NCBI RefSeq assembly: GCF_028613635.1
Contig: NZ_JAQRMY010000001.1
Span: forward strand, 353,778 to 417,777
Source of the DNA: Devosia sp. ZB163
GTDB taxonomy: Bacteria > Pseudomonadota > Alphaproteobacteria > Rhizobiales > Devosiaceae
Direction: 5' to 3'
Length of the DNA stretch: 64,000 bases
Below, piece after piece: positions 10,045 to 17,969 of the stretch. Position 1 is the stretch's first letter; every line of letters starts with the position of its first letter. Under the pieces are notes generated by a model. It saw nothing but the letters and a program-made list of their open reading frames with translations. It was not told where the DNA came from and did no database searches. The position numbers were made by a program, and so were the translations under genes.

Positions 10045-10416
10045 ATGGCCGGACTGCTCAAGGAGATCGTGTTCGACTGCCATCGCGCGGCGCCGCTGGC
10101 GCGGTTCTGGGCCGGCCTGCTCGAGGGCTATGCGGTGCGGGCCTATGATGACGAGGAGATCGCGCGGCTGGCCGCGCTGGGATTCACGCCCGAGACCGAT
10201 CCGGTGGTGATGGTCGATGGGCCAGGCCCGACGCTGTGCTTTCACGAGATCGAGCGCGGGCGGGTGCAGGGGCGGATCCACCTCGACGTGAAGGTGGTCG
10301 ATCGGAACGTTGAGAAGGCCCGGCTTCTGGCACTGGGGGCTTCGGTGGTGCGGGAAGCTGAGGGGTATACGGTGATGGCGGACCCGGAGGGGAACCACTT
10401 CTGCCTGGTGGACTGA
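10045..10416 (+). CDS. VOC-family (glyoxalase-like) protein
   Basis: A 123-residue single-domain vicinal-oxygen-chelate protein. Seen: the opening IVFDCHRAAPLARFWAGLL typical of the Glyoxalase_6 group, LCFHEIERGRVQGRIHLDVKV in the middle, and the closing MADPEGNHFCLVD. The substrate is unknown. The ATG at 10045 follows gggagatcagcaa; upstream open codons are not protein-like. It is on the opposite strand to the surrounding minus-strand genes and splits them. Confidence 0.85.
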   Translation: MAGLLKEIVFDCHRAAPLARFWAGLLEGYAVRAYDDEEIARLAALGFTPETDPVVMVDGPGPTLCFHEIERGRVQGRIHLDVKVVDRNVEKARLLALGASVVREAEGYTVMADPEGNHFCLVD

Positions 10417-10462
10417 CCCCTCATCCGGCGCTACGCGCCACCTTCTCCCCGACGGGGAGAAG
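10417..10462. repeat. Dispersed repeat, CCCCTCATCCGGCG...GACGGGGAGAAG type
   Basis: A compound palindrome (ggcgctacgcgcc followed by ttctccccgacggggagaa) directly after the VOC stop codon. The same sequence recurs almost base for base, inverted, at 57589-57634. This repeat type is widespread between genes in Hyphomicrobiales. Confidence 0.8.
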
Positions 10463-10479
10463 AATCCCGATAGTCCGGG

Positions 10480-11280
10480 TTACTCCGCCGCGATCGGCAG
10501 TGGCGTGCCGCGGTTGAGGGCGACCAGCATGCGGCGCACTTCGTTCTCGGTTTCCCGGGCGAGGAGCTTGCGGTCGGCGCCGGCAGACAGCGGGCGCGGC
10601 GTGCCGAAGGCGAGGGTCACCTCGCGGGTGCCGCCGGTGAGGATTTCCTTGACGTTCTGCTTGACCGACTTTGACTTGATCCAGGCGATCAGCGAGCGGT
10701 CGGTCCGGCCGACCGGCAGGCCCTGGAGCTTGGTATAGGCGATGGTCAGCGGCTGGATCATCACTTCGCCCGCGCCCGCCTCTTCCATTGCGTGCTGGGC
10801 CGCGCCGATCAGGGCCGAGCGGAACGGCAGGACGTGCGTGCCGATATCCGACTGGCCTTCGCCGAAGAGCAGCACCGCGCCGCCCGAGGCCATGCGCTTG
10901 CCCATTTCCTTGCTCGCCCGGTGCGCATCGGAACGGCGCTTGCGGTCGACATAGAGGGTGCGCTGGAGCGAAGCCATGAAGCCGACGAAGGGCCACTTGG
11001 CGATCTCGGACTTGGCGACGAACGTGACGTCGGCCTTCGAGCCCACCGCGACGATGTCGGTCCACGAGATGTGGTTGGAAACGATCAGCGTCGCCCGGTC
11101 GTGCGAGGGCTCGCCGATGACCCGCACCCGCATGCCCAGGAAGATGCAGCCGAGGGTATGAAACCAGCGCGGGATGGCGTTCCAGTCCAGCCCCAGCCGC
11201 GTGATGATGAACTGCAGCGGGACGAAGACGACGAGGAACGGGAGGTAGATGAAGATGAAGAACAGGGTGCGCTGGATCAT
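10480..11280 (-). CDS. plsC: 1-acyl-sn-glycerol-3-phosphate acyltransferase (PlsC family)
   Basis: A 266-residue membrane-associated acyltransferase of phospholipid synthesis, converting lysophosphatidic acid to phosphatidic acid. A hydrophobic N-terminal anchor covers about residues 5-28. The catalytic HX4D motif is NHISWTD (His70, Asp75), and the second motif is LLFGEGQSD in place of the common FPEGTRS. The ATG overlaps the mur stop codon (ATGA). An ornithine-lipid or other lyso-lipid acyltransferase role is an alternative. Confidence 0.88.
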   Translation of the reverse strand: MIQRTLFFIFIYLPFLVVFVPLQFIITRLGLDWNAIPRWFHTLGCIFLGMRVRVIGEPSHDRATLIVSNHISWTDIVAVGSKADVTFVAKSEIAKWPFVGFMASLQRTLYVDRKRRSDAHRASKEMGKRMASGGAVLLFGEGQSDIGTHVLPFRSALIGAAQHAMEEAGAGEVMIQPLTIAYTKLQGLPVGRTDRSLIAWIKSKSVKQNVKEILTGGTREVTLAFGTPRPLSAGADRKLLARETENEVRRMLVALNRGTPLPIAAE

Positions 11281-11714
11281 TTGTCCTTGCCCTCGGTCTT
11301 GAGCGGCACGGCGTAGAGTTCGAGCCGGTGGTCGACGAGCTGGTAGCCGAGGCGCTTGGCGATCACTTCCTGGATCGCCTCGATCTCTTCGTTGCGGAAC
11401 TCGATGACCTTGCCGGAGCGGATGTCGATCAGGTGGTCGTGGTGCTCGTCGGGAATGAGTTCGAAGCGGGCGCGCCCGTCCTTGAAATCGTGCTTGGTGA
11501 CGAGGCCGGCTTCCTCGAACAGGTTGAGCGTGCGGTAGACCGTCGAGAGCGAGATGCGGGCGTCGATCGCGCTGGCGCGGCGATAGAGCTCCTCGACATC
11601 GGGGTGATCGACCGCCTGCTCGATGACCTGCGCGATGACGCGACGCTGGTCGGTCATGCGCATGCCCTTCTGGGCGCATTGCTCTTCGAGGGTCAGAACA
11701 GCGGGCTTGCTCAT
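11277..11714 (-). CDS. mur: Fur-family metal regulator, probably Mur
   Basis: A 145-residue Fur-superfamily repressor. The DNA-binding half spans about 10-85 (GMRMTDQRRVIAQVI, RISLSTVYRTLNLFEEAGLV). The metal site region is DEHHDHLIDI (91-94), and the C-terminal CxxC zinc site of some Fur proteins is missing. In rhizobia the gene in this setting, between rimI and an acyltransferase/miaB, is the manganese-responsive Mur. Since Irr is also present here, a Mur role is more likely than iron sensing, but Fur cannot be excluded. Confidence 0.88.
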   Translation of the reverse strand: MSKPAVLTLEEQCAQKGMRMTDQRRVIAQVIEQAVDHPDVEELYRRASAIDARISLSTVYRTLNLFEEAGLVTKHDFKDGRARFELIPDEHHDHLIDIRSGKVIEFRNEEIEAIQEVIAKRLGYQLVDHRLELYAVPLKTEGKDK

Positions 11715-11750
11715 CGGGCGTGTCCCGTCTGCGTTGCGAACAAAACCGGG

Positions 11751-12227
11751 TTAGCCAAGATCGCGGGCCATGACAATAGCGGTGGCGGGCGTGCCGTCCG
11801 GGCGGGGATAGTAGCCCTTGCGCTCGCCGACCTTTTTGAAGCCGAGCTTCTCGTAGAGGCGCATGGCCGCGGCATTGTCGGTCGCGACCTCGAGGATGAG
11901 GCGCTTCGCCGGGCTCATCAGCAGGTCGTCGAAGAGGGCGCGCATCAGCGCGAGGCCCACGCCCTTCTTGCGCCACTTCTTGTCGACCGCGATGGTGATG
12001 AGCTCAACGTCCTCGCCCAGGTGCCGGATCATCGCGAAGCCCGCCACCCGGCGCCTGGCGTCGCAGGCGACGTAGATCGGCGTGCGCTCATCGAGAATGT
12101 AGGCGGCGAATTCCTCGCGCGACCAGCCGCGGTAGAAGCCCTGGGCATGGAGCTTGGTGATCGCATCGGCATCCTGGGTCCGTGCCGGTTCGATATGGAG
12201 CCCCGCCGGGGCGAGCCAGAGTTTCAT
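11751..12227 (-). CDS. rimI: RimI-like ribosomal-protein alanine N-acetyltransferase
   Basis: A 158-residue GNAT enzyme expected to acetylate the N-terminus of ribosomal protein S18. The acetyl-CoA motif is ITIAVDKKWRKKGVGLALM (about 76-94), followed by LEVATDNAAAMRLYEKLGFKKVGERKGYY, the RimI signature. Its ATG overlaps the tsaB stop (ATGA), and tsaB-rimI pairing is very widely conserved. Confidence 0.92.
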   Translation of the reverse strand: MKLWLAPAGLHIEPARTQDADAITKLHAQGFYRGWSREEFAAYILDERTPIYVACDARRRVAGFAMIRHLGEDVELITIAVDKKWRKKGVGLALMRALFDDLLMSPAKRLILEVATDNAAAMRLYEKLGFKKVGERKGYYPRPDGTPATAIVMARDLG

Positions 12228-12829
12228 TGCGGGACCCTCGCGACGCGGAACTTCTCCTGCGGCTTGGCATCGGCATCGCGGATATAGGCGGCTTCCGGCG
12301 GATAGCCGGCCGGATCGGCGGTGGCGGCAAAACGCGCCAGCGCCGCGATGTCGACGAAGGGCGAGGTCAGCACCTCGGCTCCGGGCGGGATACGGCGGCG
12401 CGCCTCGTCCATGGCAAGCACCGCCGGCTCGCCGACGGGAATCGCGGGACCCGAAAACAGCTGGAAATAGGCCTCGTTCCGCCGCGCATCAAGCAGCACG
12501 GCCATGGCGTCGCAGCGGCAGGCGAGCGACAGGGCGAGAAGGCTGGGAACACCGATGACGGGGATGCCGAGGGCGAGCCCCAGCCCGCGTGCGGCGCTGA
12601 GGCCGATGCGAAGGCCCGTGAACGAGCCCGGCCCGGTCGTCACGGCGATGCGGGCGAGATCCTTGTAGGCTGCGCCATTGCGCTTGAGCAGCTCGTCGAT
12701 CGCCGGAAAGATCCGCTCGGCCTGGCCCTGCGGCATGTCCTCGACCAGCGTATCGGCGTCATCGCCCGTGAGCAGCGCGAGCTGCAGGCGCGGCGCGGCG
12801 GTATCGATGGCAAGCAGGCGCAGGGACAT
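12224..12829 (-). CDS. tsaB: TsaB, tRNA threonylcarbamoyladenosine synthesis protein
   Basis: A 201-residue ASKHA-fold partner of TsaD and TsaE in making t6A37 of tRNAs. Seen: the N-terminal LLAIDTAAPRLQLAL phosphate loop and the family signature TTGPGSFTGLRIGLSAARGL at about 64-83. It is the first gene of the minus-strand series tsaB-rimI-mur-plsC. Confidence 0.94.
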   Translation of the reverse strand: MSLRLLAIDTAAPRLQLALLTGDDADTLVEDMPQGQAERIFPAIDELLKRNGAAYKDLARIAVTTGPGSFTGLRIGLSAARGLGLALGIPVIGVPSLLALSLACRCDAMAVLLDARRNEAYFQLFSGPAIPVGEPAVLAMDEARRRIPPGAEVLTSPFVDIAALARFAATADPAGYPPEAAYIRDADAKPQEKFRVARVPQ

Positions 12830-12973
12830 GGCCGACAGATAGGCTGCGCCGCCCGGAGCGGCAAGCGCTGTTGCTCGCTTGCGCCAATGCCGAACATCGA
12901 AAGGCCCGGACTTGCCCGGTTGAAACGATTTTATTAGGGTCGCCAGCCTTTCCCAAGCTGGTTCCTCTTCGAC

Positions 12974-14143
12974 ATGAGATTCGGTATCGAGCTGCCGCCG
13001 CAGCAGCGGGTCTATGGCGGCTTTTTCATCTACTCATTCTGCATGGGGAGCCTGCCGCCGCGCCTGCCCGATATCCAGCACGCCATGAATATCGGGGAAG
13101 GGGCGCTCGGTTTCGGGCTGATCGGCGCCGCCGTCGGCACGCTGATCTCGCTGAGTTTTGCCGGCCCGCTCCTGGAACGCTTCGGCTATCGCCGCGCGCT
13201 GCTGATGCTGATCCCGCTGCTGGCGCTCGGCTATGCGCTGGCGACATTCGCCCCCGATCCGGTGGCCTTCTTCCTCCTGCTGGTGCCCGTGGGTCTCGTG
13301 ATCGGCGGCATCGAGATCATCCTGAACCTCGAGGCCGATCGCACCGAGCACATGATCGGGCGGCGCATCATGAACCGCTCGCACGCCTTCTGGAGCTTCG
13401 GGTTCTTCTCGGCCGGCATCATCAGCGCGGTGATCGCGCAATCAGGCCTCAGCCCGCAACTGCACCTGCTGCTGATGATCCCCGTGGTGGTGCTGGGCGT
13501 GGCGCTGATCCTCGGCCGCTTCGAACCCGCTCCGCATCGCACCGGCGGCTCGACCGAGGAGGCGCCGCGTTTCGCCATGCCCACCCTCGCCATCATGGTG
13601 CTGGTGGTGGTGACGCTGTCGGCGGTGCTCATGGAAGGCGCCGGCATCGACTGGTCGGCGATCTACATGAAGAAGGAATTCACGGTGGAGCCGTTCATCG
13701 CCGGCTTTGCGGTGGCGCTCGGCGCCTTCACCCAGGCGGTGACGCGGTTCTTTGCCGATCCGTTCGTCGAGCGCTACAGCCCCACGATCGTGTCGCGCTT
13801 CCTGCTCTCGATCCTGGGCGTCGGGGCGACCATCGTGTTCTTTTCACCCAGCGACTGGCTGGCGCTGGTCGGCTTCGGGCTGATGGGCGTCGGCACTTCG
13901 GTGATCTTCCCGCTCGCCATGTCGGCGGCGGCGCAGCGCACCGATCGCCCTGCGGCGACCAATGTCGCCTCGCTGGCGCAGATCTCGTTTTCCGCTTTCC
14001 TCCTCGGGCCGCCGCTCCTGGGCTATGTTGCCGAACACTTCGGCATCCGCTGGTCGTTCGGCATCGGCATCCCGCTGGTCATTTTGAGTCTGGTTTTCGC
14101 CGGGGCGCTGGGCGCCAAGCCGATCCGGCATGAGGTAGATTGA
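12974..14143 (+). CDS. MFS transporter, copy 1 of three
   Basis: A 389-residue, 12-helix major facilitator. It opens with PPQQRVYGGFFIYSFCMGSL followed by PRLPDIQHAM and carries NLEADRTEHMIGRRIMNRSHAFWSFGFF in the middle. The same layout is found in copies 2 (14143) and 3 (16811), so these are tandem paralogues. It is the first gene of a five-gene run with overlapping ends: its stop TGA shares one base with the next ATG. The arrangement resembles sugar/drug efflux permeases of the YbjJ type, but the substrate is unknown. Confidence 0.88.
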   Translation: MRFGIELPPQQRVYGGFFIYSFCMGSLPPRLPDIQHAMNIGEGALGFGLIGAAVGTLISLSFAGPLLERFGYRRALLMLIPLLALGYALATFAPDPVAFFLLLVPVGLVIGGIEIILNLEADRTEHMIGRRIMNRSHAFWSFGFFSAGIISAVIAQSGLSPQLHLLLMIPVVVLGVALILGRFEPAPHRTGGSTEEAPRFAMPTLAIMVLVVVTLSAVLMEGAGIDWSAIYMKKEFTVEPFIAGFAVALGAFTQAVTRFFADPFVERYSPTIVSRFLLSILGVGATIVFFSPSDWLALVGFGLMGVGTSVIFPLAMSAAAQRTDRPAATNVASLAQISFSAFLLGPPLLGYVAEHFGIRWSFGIGIPLVILSLVFAGALGAKPIRHEVD

Positions 14144-15327
14144 TGTTTAGTCTGAAGCCGCATCAGCGGATCTATGGCGTTTTCTTCGTGTTCTCGCTCT
14201 CGATGGGCGCCCTGCTGTCGCGGCTGCCCGACCTGCAGCATTCGCTGAAGCTCACCGAAGGCCAGTTGGGCCTCGTGCTGATCGCCATGTCGGTGGGTGC
14301 CCTCTGCGGGCTGACCTTCTCGAGCCCGCTGATCGAGAAATACGGCGCCCGCACCACGGCCTTCGTCACCGTGTTCGGCGCCTCGACCATGTATGCGATC
14401 GTGCCGTGGGTACCGACGGCGCTGATGCTGGCGCCGGTGTTCTTCATCGCCGGCCTCTTCGCGGGCGCACTGGAGATCAACGTCAACCTCGAGACCGACC
14501 GGCACGAAGCCCAGCTCGGTAGCCGCATCATGAGCCGGGCACACGGCATGTGGAGCCTCGGCTTCTTCGTCACCGCCTTCATTTCGGCCGGTGTCCGCCA
14601 GCTGGGCATCTCGGTGCACCTGCACACCTTCGTCGCCCTCATCGTCGTCGTGATCTTCGGCATCATCGTCTTCTCCAAGATCGAGAACGCCCCGGCTCGC
14701 GTTGAAAGCCATGAAGGCAAGATGCCGCTCGTTGCCTTCCCCACCATCGGCTTGCTGCCTCTCTGCCTCATCGGTGCGGCCCCGCTGCTCGTCGAGGGCG
14801 CGGGCATCGACTGGTCGGCCATCTACATGCGCGACGTGTTCAAGGTGGAGCCGTTCATCGGCGGCCTGTCGATCACCATCTTCTCGCTGTTCATGGCGCT
14901 GGCGCGCCTGTTCATGGATCCGGTGGTCGAACGCTACAGCCCGCGCGTCGTCGCCGGGAGCCTTCTCGCCGTCGCCGCCGTCGGGCTCATCATCGTCGGT
15001 TTTGCGCCGCATCCCTATGTCGCGCTGTTCGGCTTCATGCTGATGGGGCTGGGCTGCTCGTCGGTCTATCCGCTGGCCGTCTCGGCCGCAGCGCAGCGCA
15101 CCGACCGGCCGGCCTCGGTCAACGTCGCCTCGCTCGGCCAGATGACGTTCGTCGTGTTCTTCCTCGGCCCACCGCTGCTCGGCTTCGTGGCCGAGGCCTT
15201 CGGCATCCGCACGTCGTACTTCGTCGTCGTGCCGCTGGTGATCGCCGCGCTGCTGGCGATCCGGGCGCTGGCGGCCAAGCCTGTGCCGGTGCTGGCCGAA
15301 CCGGAGCCCATCACACCCCATGGCTGA
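14143..15327 (+). CDS. MFS transporter, copy 2 of three
   Basis: A 394-residue, 12-helix transporter. The N-terminus FSLKPHQRIYGVFFVFSLSM is followed by GALLSRLPDLQHSLKLTEGQ, and the central segment NLETDRHEAQLGSRIMSRAHGMWSLGFF is clearly related to copies 1 and 3. GAGIDWSAIYMRDVFKVEPFIGG and SAAAQRTDRPASVNVASLGQM are almost shared with copy 1, so copies 1 and 2 are the closest pair. The ATG overlaps the preceding stop by one base, and the end overlaps mmcB by 8 bp. Substrate unknown. Confidence 0.88.
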   Translation: MFSLKPHQRIYGVFFVFSLSMGALLSRLPDLQHSLKLTEGQLGLVLIAMSVGALCGLTFSSPLIEKYGARTTAFVTVFGASTMYAIVPWVPTALMLAPVFFIAGLFAGALEINVNLETDRHEAQLGSRIMSRAHGMWSLGFFVTAFISAGVRQLGISVHLHTFVALIVVVIFGIIVFSKIENAPARVESHEGKMPLVAFPTIGLLPLCLIGAAPLLVEGAGIDWSAIYMRDVFKVEPFIGGLSITIFSLFMALARLFMDPVVERYSPRVVAGSLLAVAAVGLIIVGFAPHPYVALFGFMLMGLGCSSVYPLAVSAAAQRTDRPASVNVASLGQMTFVVFFLGPPLLGFVAEAFGIRTSYFVVVPLVIAALLAIRALAAKPVPVLAEPEPITPHG

Positions 15328-15781
15328 GTTGCCGCAGATCGTTGATCTCAGGCAATCGCCGACGGCGCTGCGCGTCCAGCGCGGCGTCATGCGGTTCCTG
15401 CGTGCGGCCCACGATTTCTGCTGCTTCGCCGAGGTGCCGCTCGCCAATGGCCGGCGGGCGGACGTGCTGGCGGTCGGGCCCAAGGGCGAGATCTGGATCG
15501 TCGAGATCAAGTCCTCGCTGGTCGACTTCCAGGTCGACCGCAAGTGGCCCGACTACAAGGATTTCTGCGACCGCTTCTTCTTCGCCAAGCCGCCCGAACT
15601 CGACCCCGACATCTTCCCCGTCGAGGAAGGGCTGATGGTGGGCGACGGGCATGACGCAGCGATTCTCAGGATTGGGCCGGAAACCCCGCTCGCCCCGGCT
15701 CGGCGCAAGGCCATGCTGCTGAAGCTCGCCCGCCTCGGCGCCGACCGCATCCACGTCCTGATGGACCCCAATGACCTCTGA
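15320..15781 (+). CDS. mmcB: MmcB-family DNA repair protein (PD-(D/E)XK-like)
   Basis: A 153-residue protein with a nuclease-fold core ADVLAVGPKGEIWIVEIKSSLVDFQVDRKW: the Asp, then the E-x-K of VEIKSS fit the PD-(D/E)XK pattern. The family is named for a Caulobacter gene needed for resistance to mitomycin C; biochemistry is unknown to me. It overlaps the MFS gene before it by 8 bp and the GNAT gene after it by 11 bp, so it is expressed with transporters rather than with other repair genes. Confidence 0.82.
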   Translation: MAELPQIVDLRQSPTALRVQRGVMRFLRAAHDFCCFAEVPLANGRRADVLAVGPKGEIWIVEIKSSLVDFQVDRKWPDYKDFCDRFFFAKPPELDPDIFPVEEGLMVGDGHDAAILRIGPETPLAPARRKAMLLKLARLGADRIHVLMDPNDL

Positions 15782-16814
15782 CCGGCCGGCTGAGGGCGAG
15801 GGGCTGACGGTCACGGTGTTGAAGTCGTTCCGGGCGTTCTGCGCCATCGAGGCCGAGTGGCGCGAGCTCTTCGCAGCCGCGGTTCACCCCACCACCTTTC
15901 TCCGCCATCGCTGGCTTCGCCTCTCGTGGGAGCTGCGCTGGCGGCGCTTTCCGAACCGGTTGCGGGTGATCCTCATCCGGCAGCACGGCCGGCTGATGAT
16001 GGCGGGCGCGTTCGTCCTCGGCATGCGGCGGCTGAAGCCGAAGTTCGAGTTCCTCGCTTCGGGCACGCCGCAGTATCACGATGTGCTCTGGCGCCCATCG
16101 GACAGCACCAGCCGGCAGGCCGAGCTGCTGCTCGACACGCTGCTTTCCGAGACCGTGCTCCAGGCCAAGATCGCCACACGCTACCTGCGTGACGTCTCGC
16201 CGCTGCGGGCAGCGGTGCAGGCCCGGGGCCTCGAACAACGCGTTCGCCACCAGTGGCCGAGCCCGTATGTTGCCCTGCGCGAGCACCGCGATTTCGAGGG
16301 CTACCTTGCAACGCTCTCGCCCAGGCTGCGCTACGATCACCGGCGGCGGCTGCGCCGCTTCGCCGAGATCGGGGTCGGGTACGCGCATGAGACCGGCACG
16401 GCGGCCCGCGAGGTCGTGCAATGGTGCTTCGAGCGCAAGCGCGACTGGCTCGATCGTACAAACCAGAAATCCGAGTGGCTGAGCAGCGGATATGTGGATC
16501 GCTTCTTCGCCACCTTCCTCGAGGGTGAGAGCGACGTGCCGGACACCTGGGTGGCGTCGCTCCGCAGCGCGGGCCAGGTCTTCGCGGCCTCCATAGTCTT
16601 CATCGAACGCGATGCCGCGTTCTTCTCCAAGATTGCCCATGACCCGGCGTTCAACCGGCACTCGCCGGGCCGCACGCTGACGCTGCTGCTGATCGAATCC
16701 GCGTTCCAGCGCGGGCTCGCCGAGTTCGATCTCGGGGTCGGTACGCTCGAGTGGAAGCAGCGGCTGCAGCCGACCATGCGCACCTCCACCATCGAAAGCA
16801 TCCGCCTCAAGTGA
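15771..16814 (+). CDS. GNAT-fold acyltransferase of the CelD/BcsL (Acetyltransf_6) type
   Basis: A 347-residue protein resembling CelD/FemAB-like double-GNAT proteins found near polysaccharide and peptidoglycan genes in Hyphomicrobiales. Seen: PTTFLRHRWLRLSWELRWRR near the N-terminus, LSPRLRYDHRRRLRRFAEIG at about 185-204, and the C-terminal GRTLTLLLIESAFQRGLAEFDLGVG typical of this family. The substrate is unknown. It overlaps mmcB by 11 bp and shares GTGA with the third MFS gene. Confidence 0.8.
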   Translation: MTSDRPAEGEGLTVTVLKSFRAFCAIEAEWRELFAAAVHPTTFLRHRWLRLSWELRWRRFPNRLRVILIRQHGRLMMAGAFVLGMRRLKPKFEFLASGTPQYHDVLWRPSDSTSRQAELLLDTLLSETVLQAKIATRYLRDVSPLRAAVQARGLEQRVRHQWPSPYVALREHRDFEGYLATLSPRLRYDHRRRLRRFAEIGVGYAHETGTAAREVVQWCFERKRDWLDRTNQKSEWLSSGYVDRFFATFLEGESDVPDTWVASLRSAGQVFAASIVFIERDAAFFSKIAHDPAFNRHSPGRTLTLLLIESAFQRGLAEFDLGVGTLEWKQRLQPTMRTSTIESIRLK

Positions 16815-17950
16815 AGCTGCCCCAACCCATCGTCCTGGTATTCCTGCTGCATGCGCTGTCCCAGGGAGGGCTGTTCACCCGCATCCCCGATCTTCAGAGC
16901 GGTCTCAACCTGACCGAGGCCGAGCTCGGCCTTGCGCTCCTCGGCCAGCCCTTCGGGGCCATCCTGATGTTCCTCGTCTCGAGCACGCTGGTCGAGCGGC
17001 TCGGCACCCGGCTCGTGATCCTCGTCACCATCCCGGCGCTGGCCATCGCCATGGTGCTGACGGCGCTGGCGCCGAGCCTTCCCCTGATGTGGCTCGGCTT
17101 TGCGCTCTGGGGCAGCGTCTTCGCGCTCTCCAATGTCGCGATCAACGTCGAGGCCGACCGGGTCGAGGCGGCGAGCGGCAAGCGGCTGATGAACACCTGC
17201 CACGGCGTCTGGAGCCTCGGGCTGCTGATCTCGGCGCTGGTCGGCACCGCCATGCGTGGGGCCAACGTACCGCCGGCGCTGCATTTTGCCATCATGGCAG
17301 CCGTGGTCGTCGTGGGGATCCTCGTCGTCGCGCTGCCCATGCAGGCTGCGTCGCCGCGGGCCCATGCGCAGAGCGGCGGCAGCAAGCGCGTCCGCATCGC
17401 CCTGCCGACGACGATGACGCTGCTGCTGGTCGGCTACGCCTTCGGCTCGGCCCTGCTCGAGGGCGGGTTGCGCAACTGGTCGGTGATCTTCATGCGCGAC
17501 AGCTTTGCCGCCCCCGAATGGGTGGATACGCTGACGCTGCCGGCCTTCATGGCGGCCCAGTCGATCGGTCGCCTGCTCGCCGACCGCGCCGTGATGCGCT
17601 GGGGCCCGGTGCGCCTGGCCCGCGGGCTCGGCGTCACTGCGCTCATCGGGCTGCTGCTCGTCATCTTCTCGCCCAACCTGGTGGTGGCGCTTGTCGGCTT
17701 CACGCTGATCGGGGCGGGCGTCTGCGTCGCCTTCCCGCTCTCGGCCTCGGCGGCGGCCCGGCTGGGCGACCGGCCGGCCTCGCAGAACGTCGCGGCACTG
17801 ACGATGAGCCAGCAGGTCCTGCTGCTGGGAACGCCGGCGATCCTGGGGTGGATCGCGACGACGGCATCCATCCGGGTGACGTTCGCGGTGATGGTGCCGC
17901 CGCTGCTGCTGGCGATTTGTCTGGCGCGGTATCTGGCGCCGAAGGAGTAG
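16811..17950 (+). CDS. MFS transporter, copy 3 of three
   Basis: A 379-residue, 12-helix transporter beginning with GTG inside the stop of the GNAT gene (GTGA). It keeps the shared features HALSQGGLFTRIPDLQSGLN and NVEADRVEAASGKRLMNTCHGVWSLGLL, but is more diverged from copies 1 and 2 and shorter at the N-terminus. It ends 20 bp from the convergent metallo-hydrolase gene with no obvious terminator. Confidence 0.87.
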   Translation: MKLPQPIVLVFLLHALSQGGLFTRIPDLQSGLNLTEAELGLALLGQPFGAILMFLVSSTLVERLGTRLVILVTIPALAIAMVLTALAPSLPLMWLGFALWGSVFALSNVAINVEADRVEAASGKRLMNTCHGVWSLGLLISALVGTAMRGANVPPALHFAIMAAVVVVGILVVALPMQAASPRAHAQSGGSKRVRIALPTTMTLLLVGYAFGSALLEGGLRNWSVIFMRDSFAAPEWVDTLTLPAFMAAQSIGRLLADRAVMRWGPVRLARGLGVTALIGLLLVIFSPNLVVALVGFTLIGAGVCVAFPLSASAAARLGDRPASQNVAALTMSQQVLLLGTPAILGWIATTASIRVTFAVMVPPLLLAICLARYLAPKE

Positions 17951-17969
17951 GGGCCGGAACGCTGCCTCG

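Noticed and set aside
12224-12973. Promoter signals or a LexA box for the MFS-mmcB operon
   Set aside because: No GTTC-N7-GTTC or convincing -35/-10 pair was found between tsaB and the first MFS gene.
15320-16814. mmcB plus GNAT as a defence or toxin-antitoxin pair
   Set aside because: The nuclease-like fold belongs to the MmcB family, is not small or toxin-like, and the GNAT protein is of the CelD type, not a tRNA-acetylating toxin.
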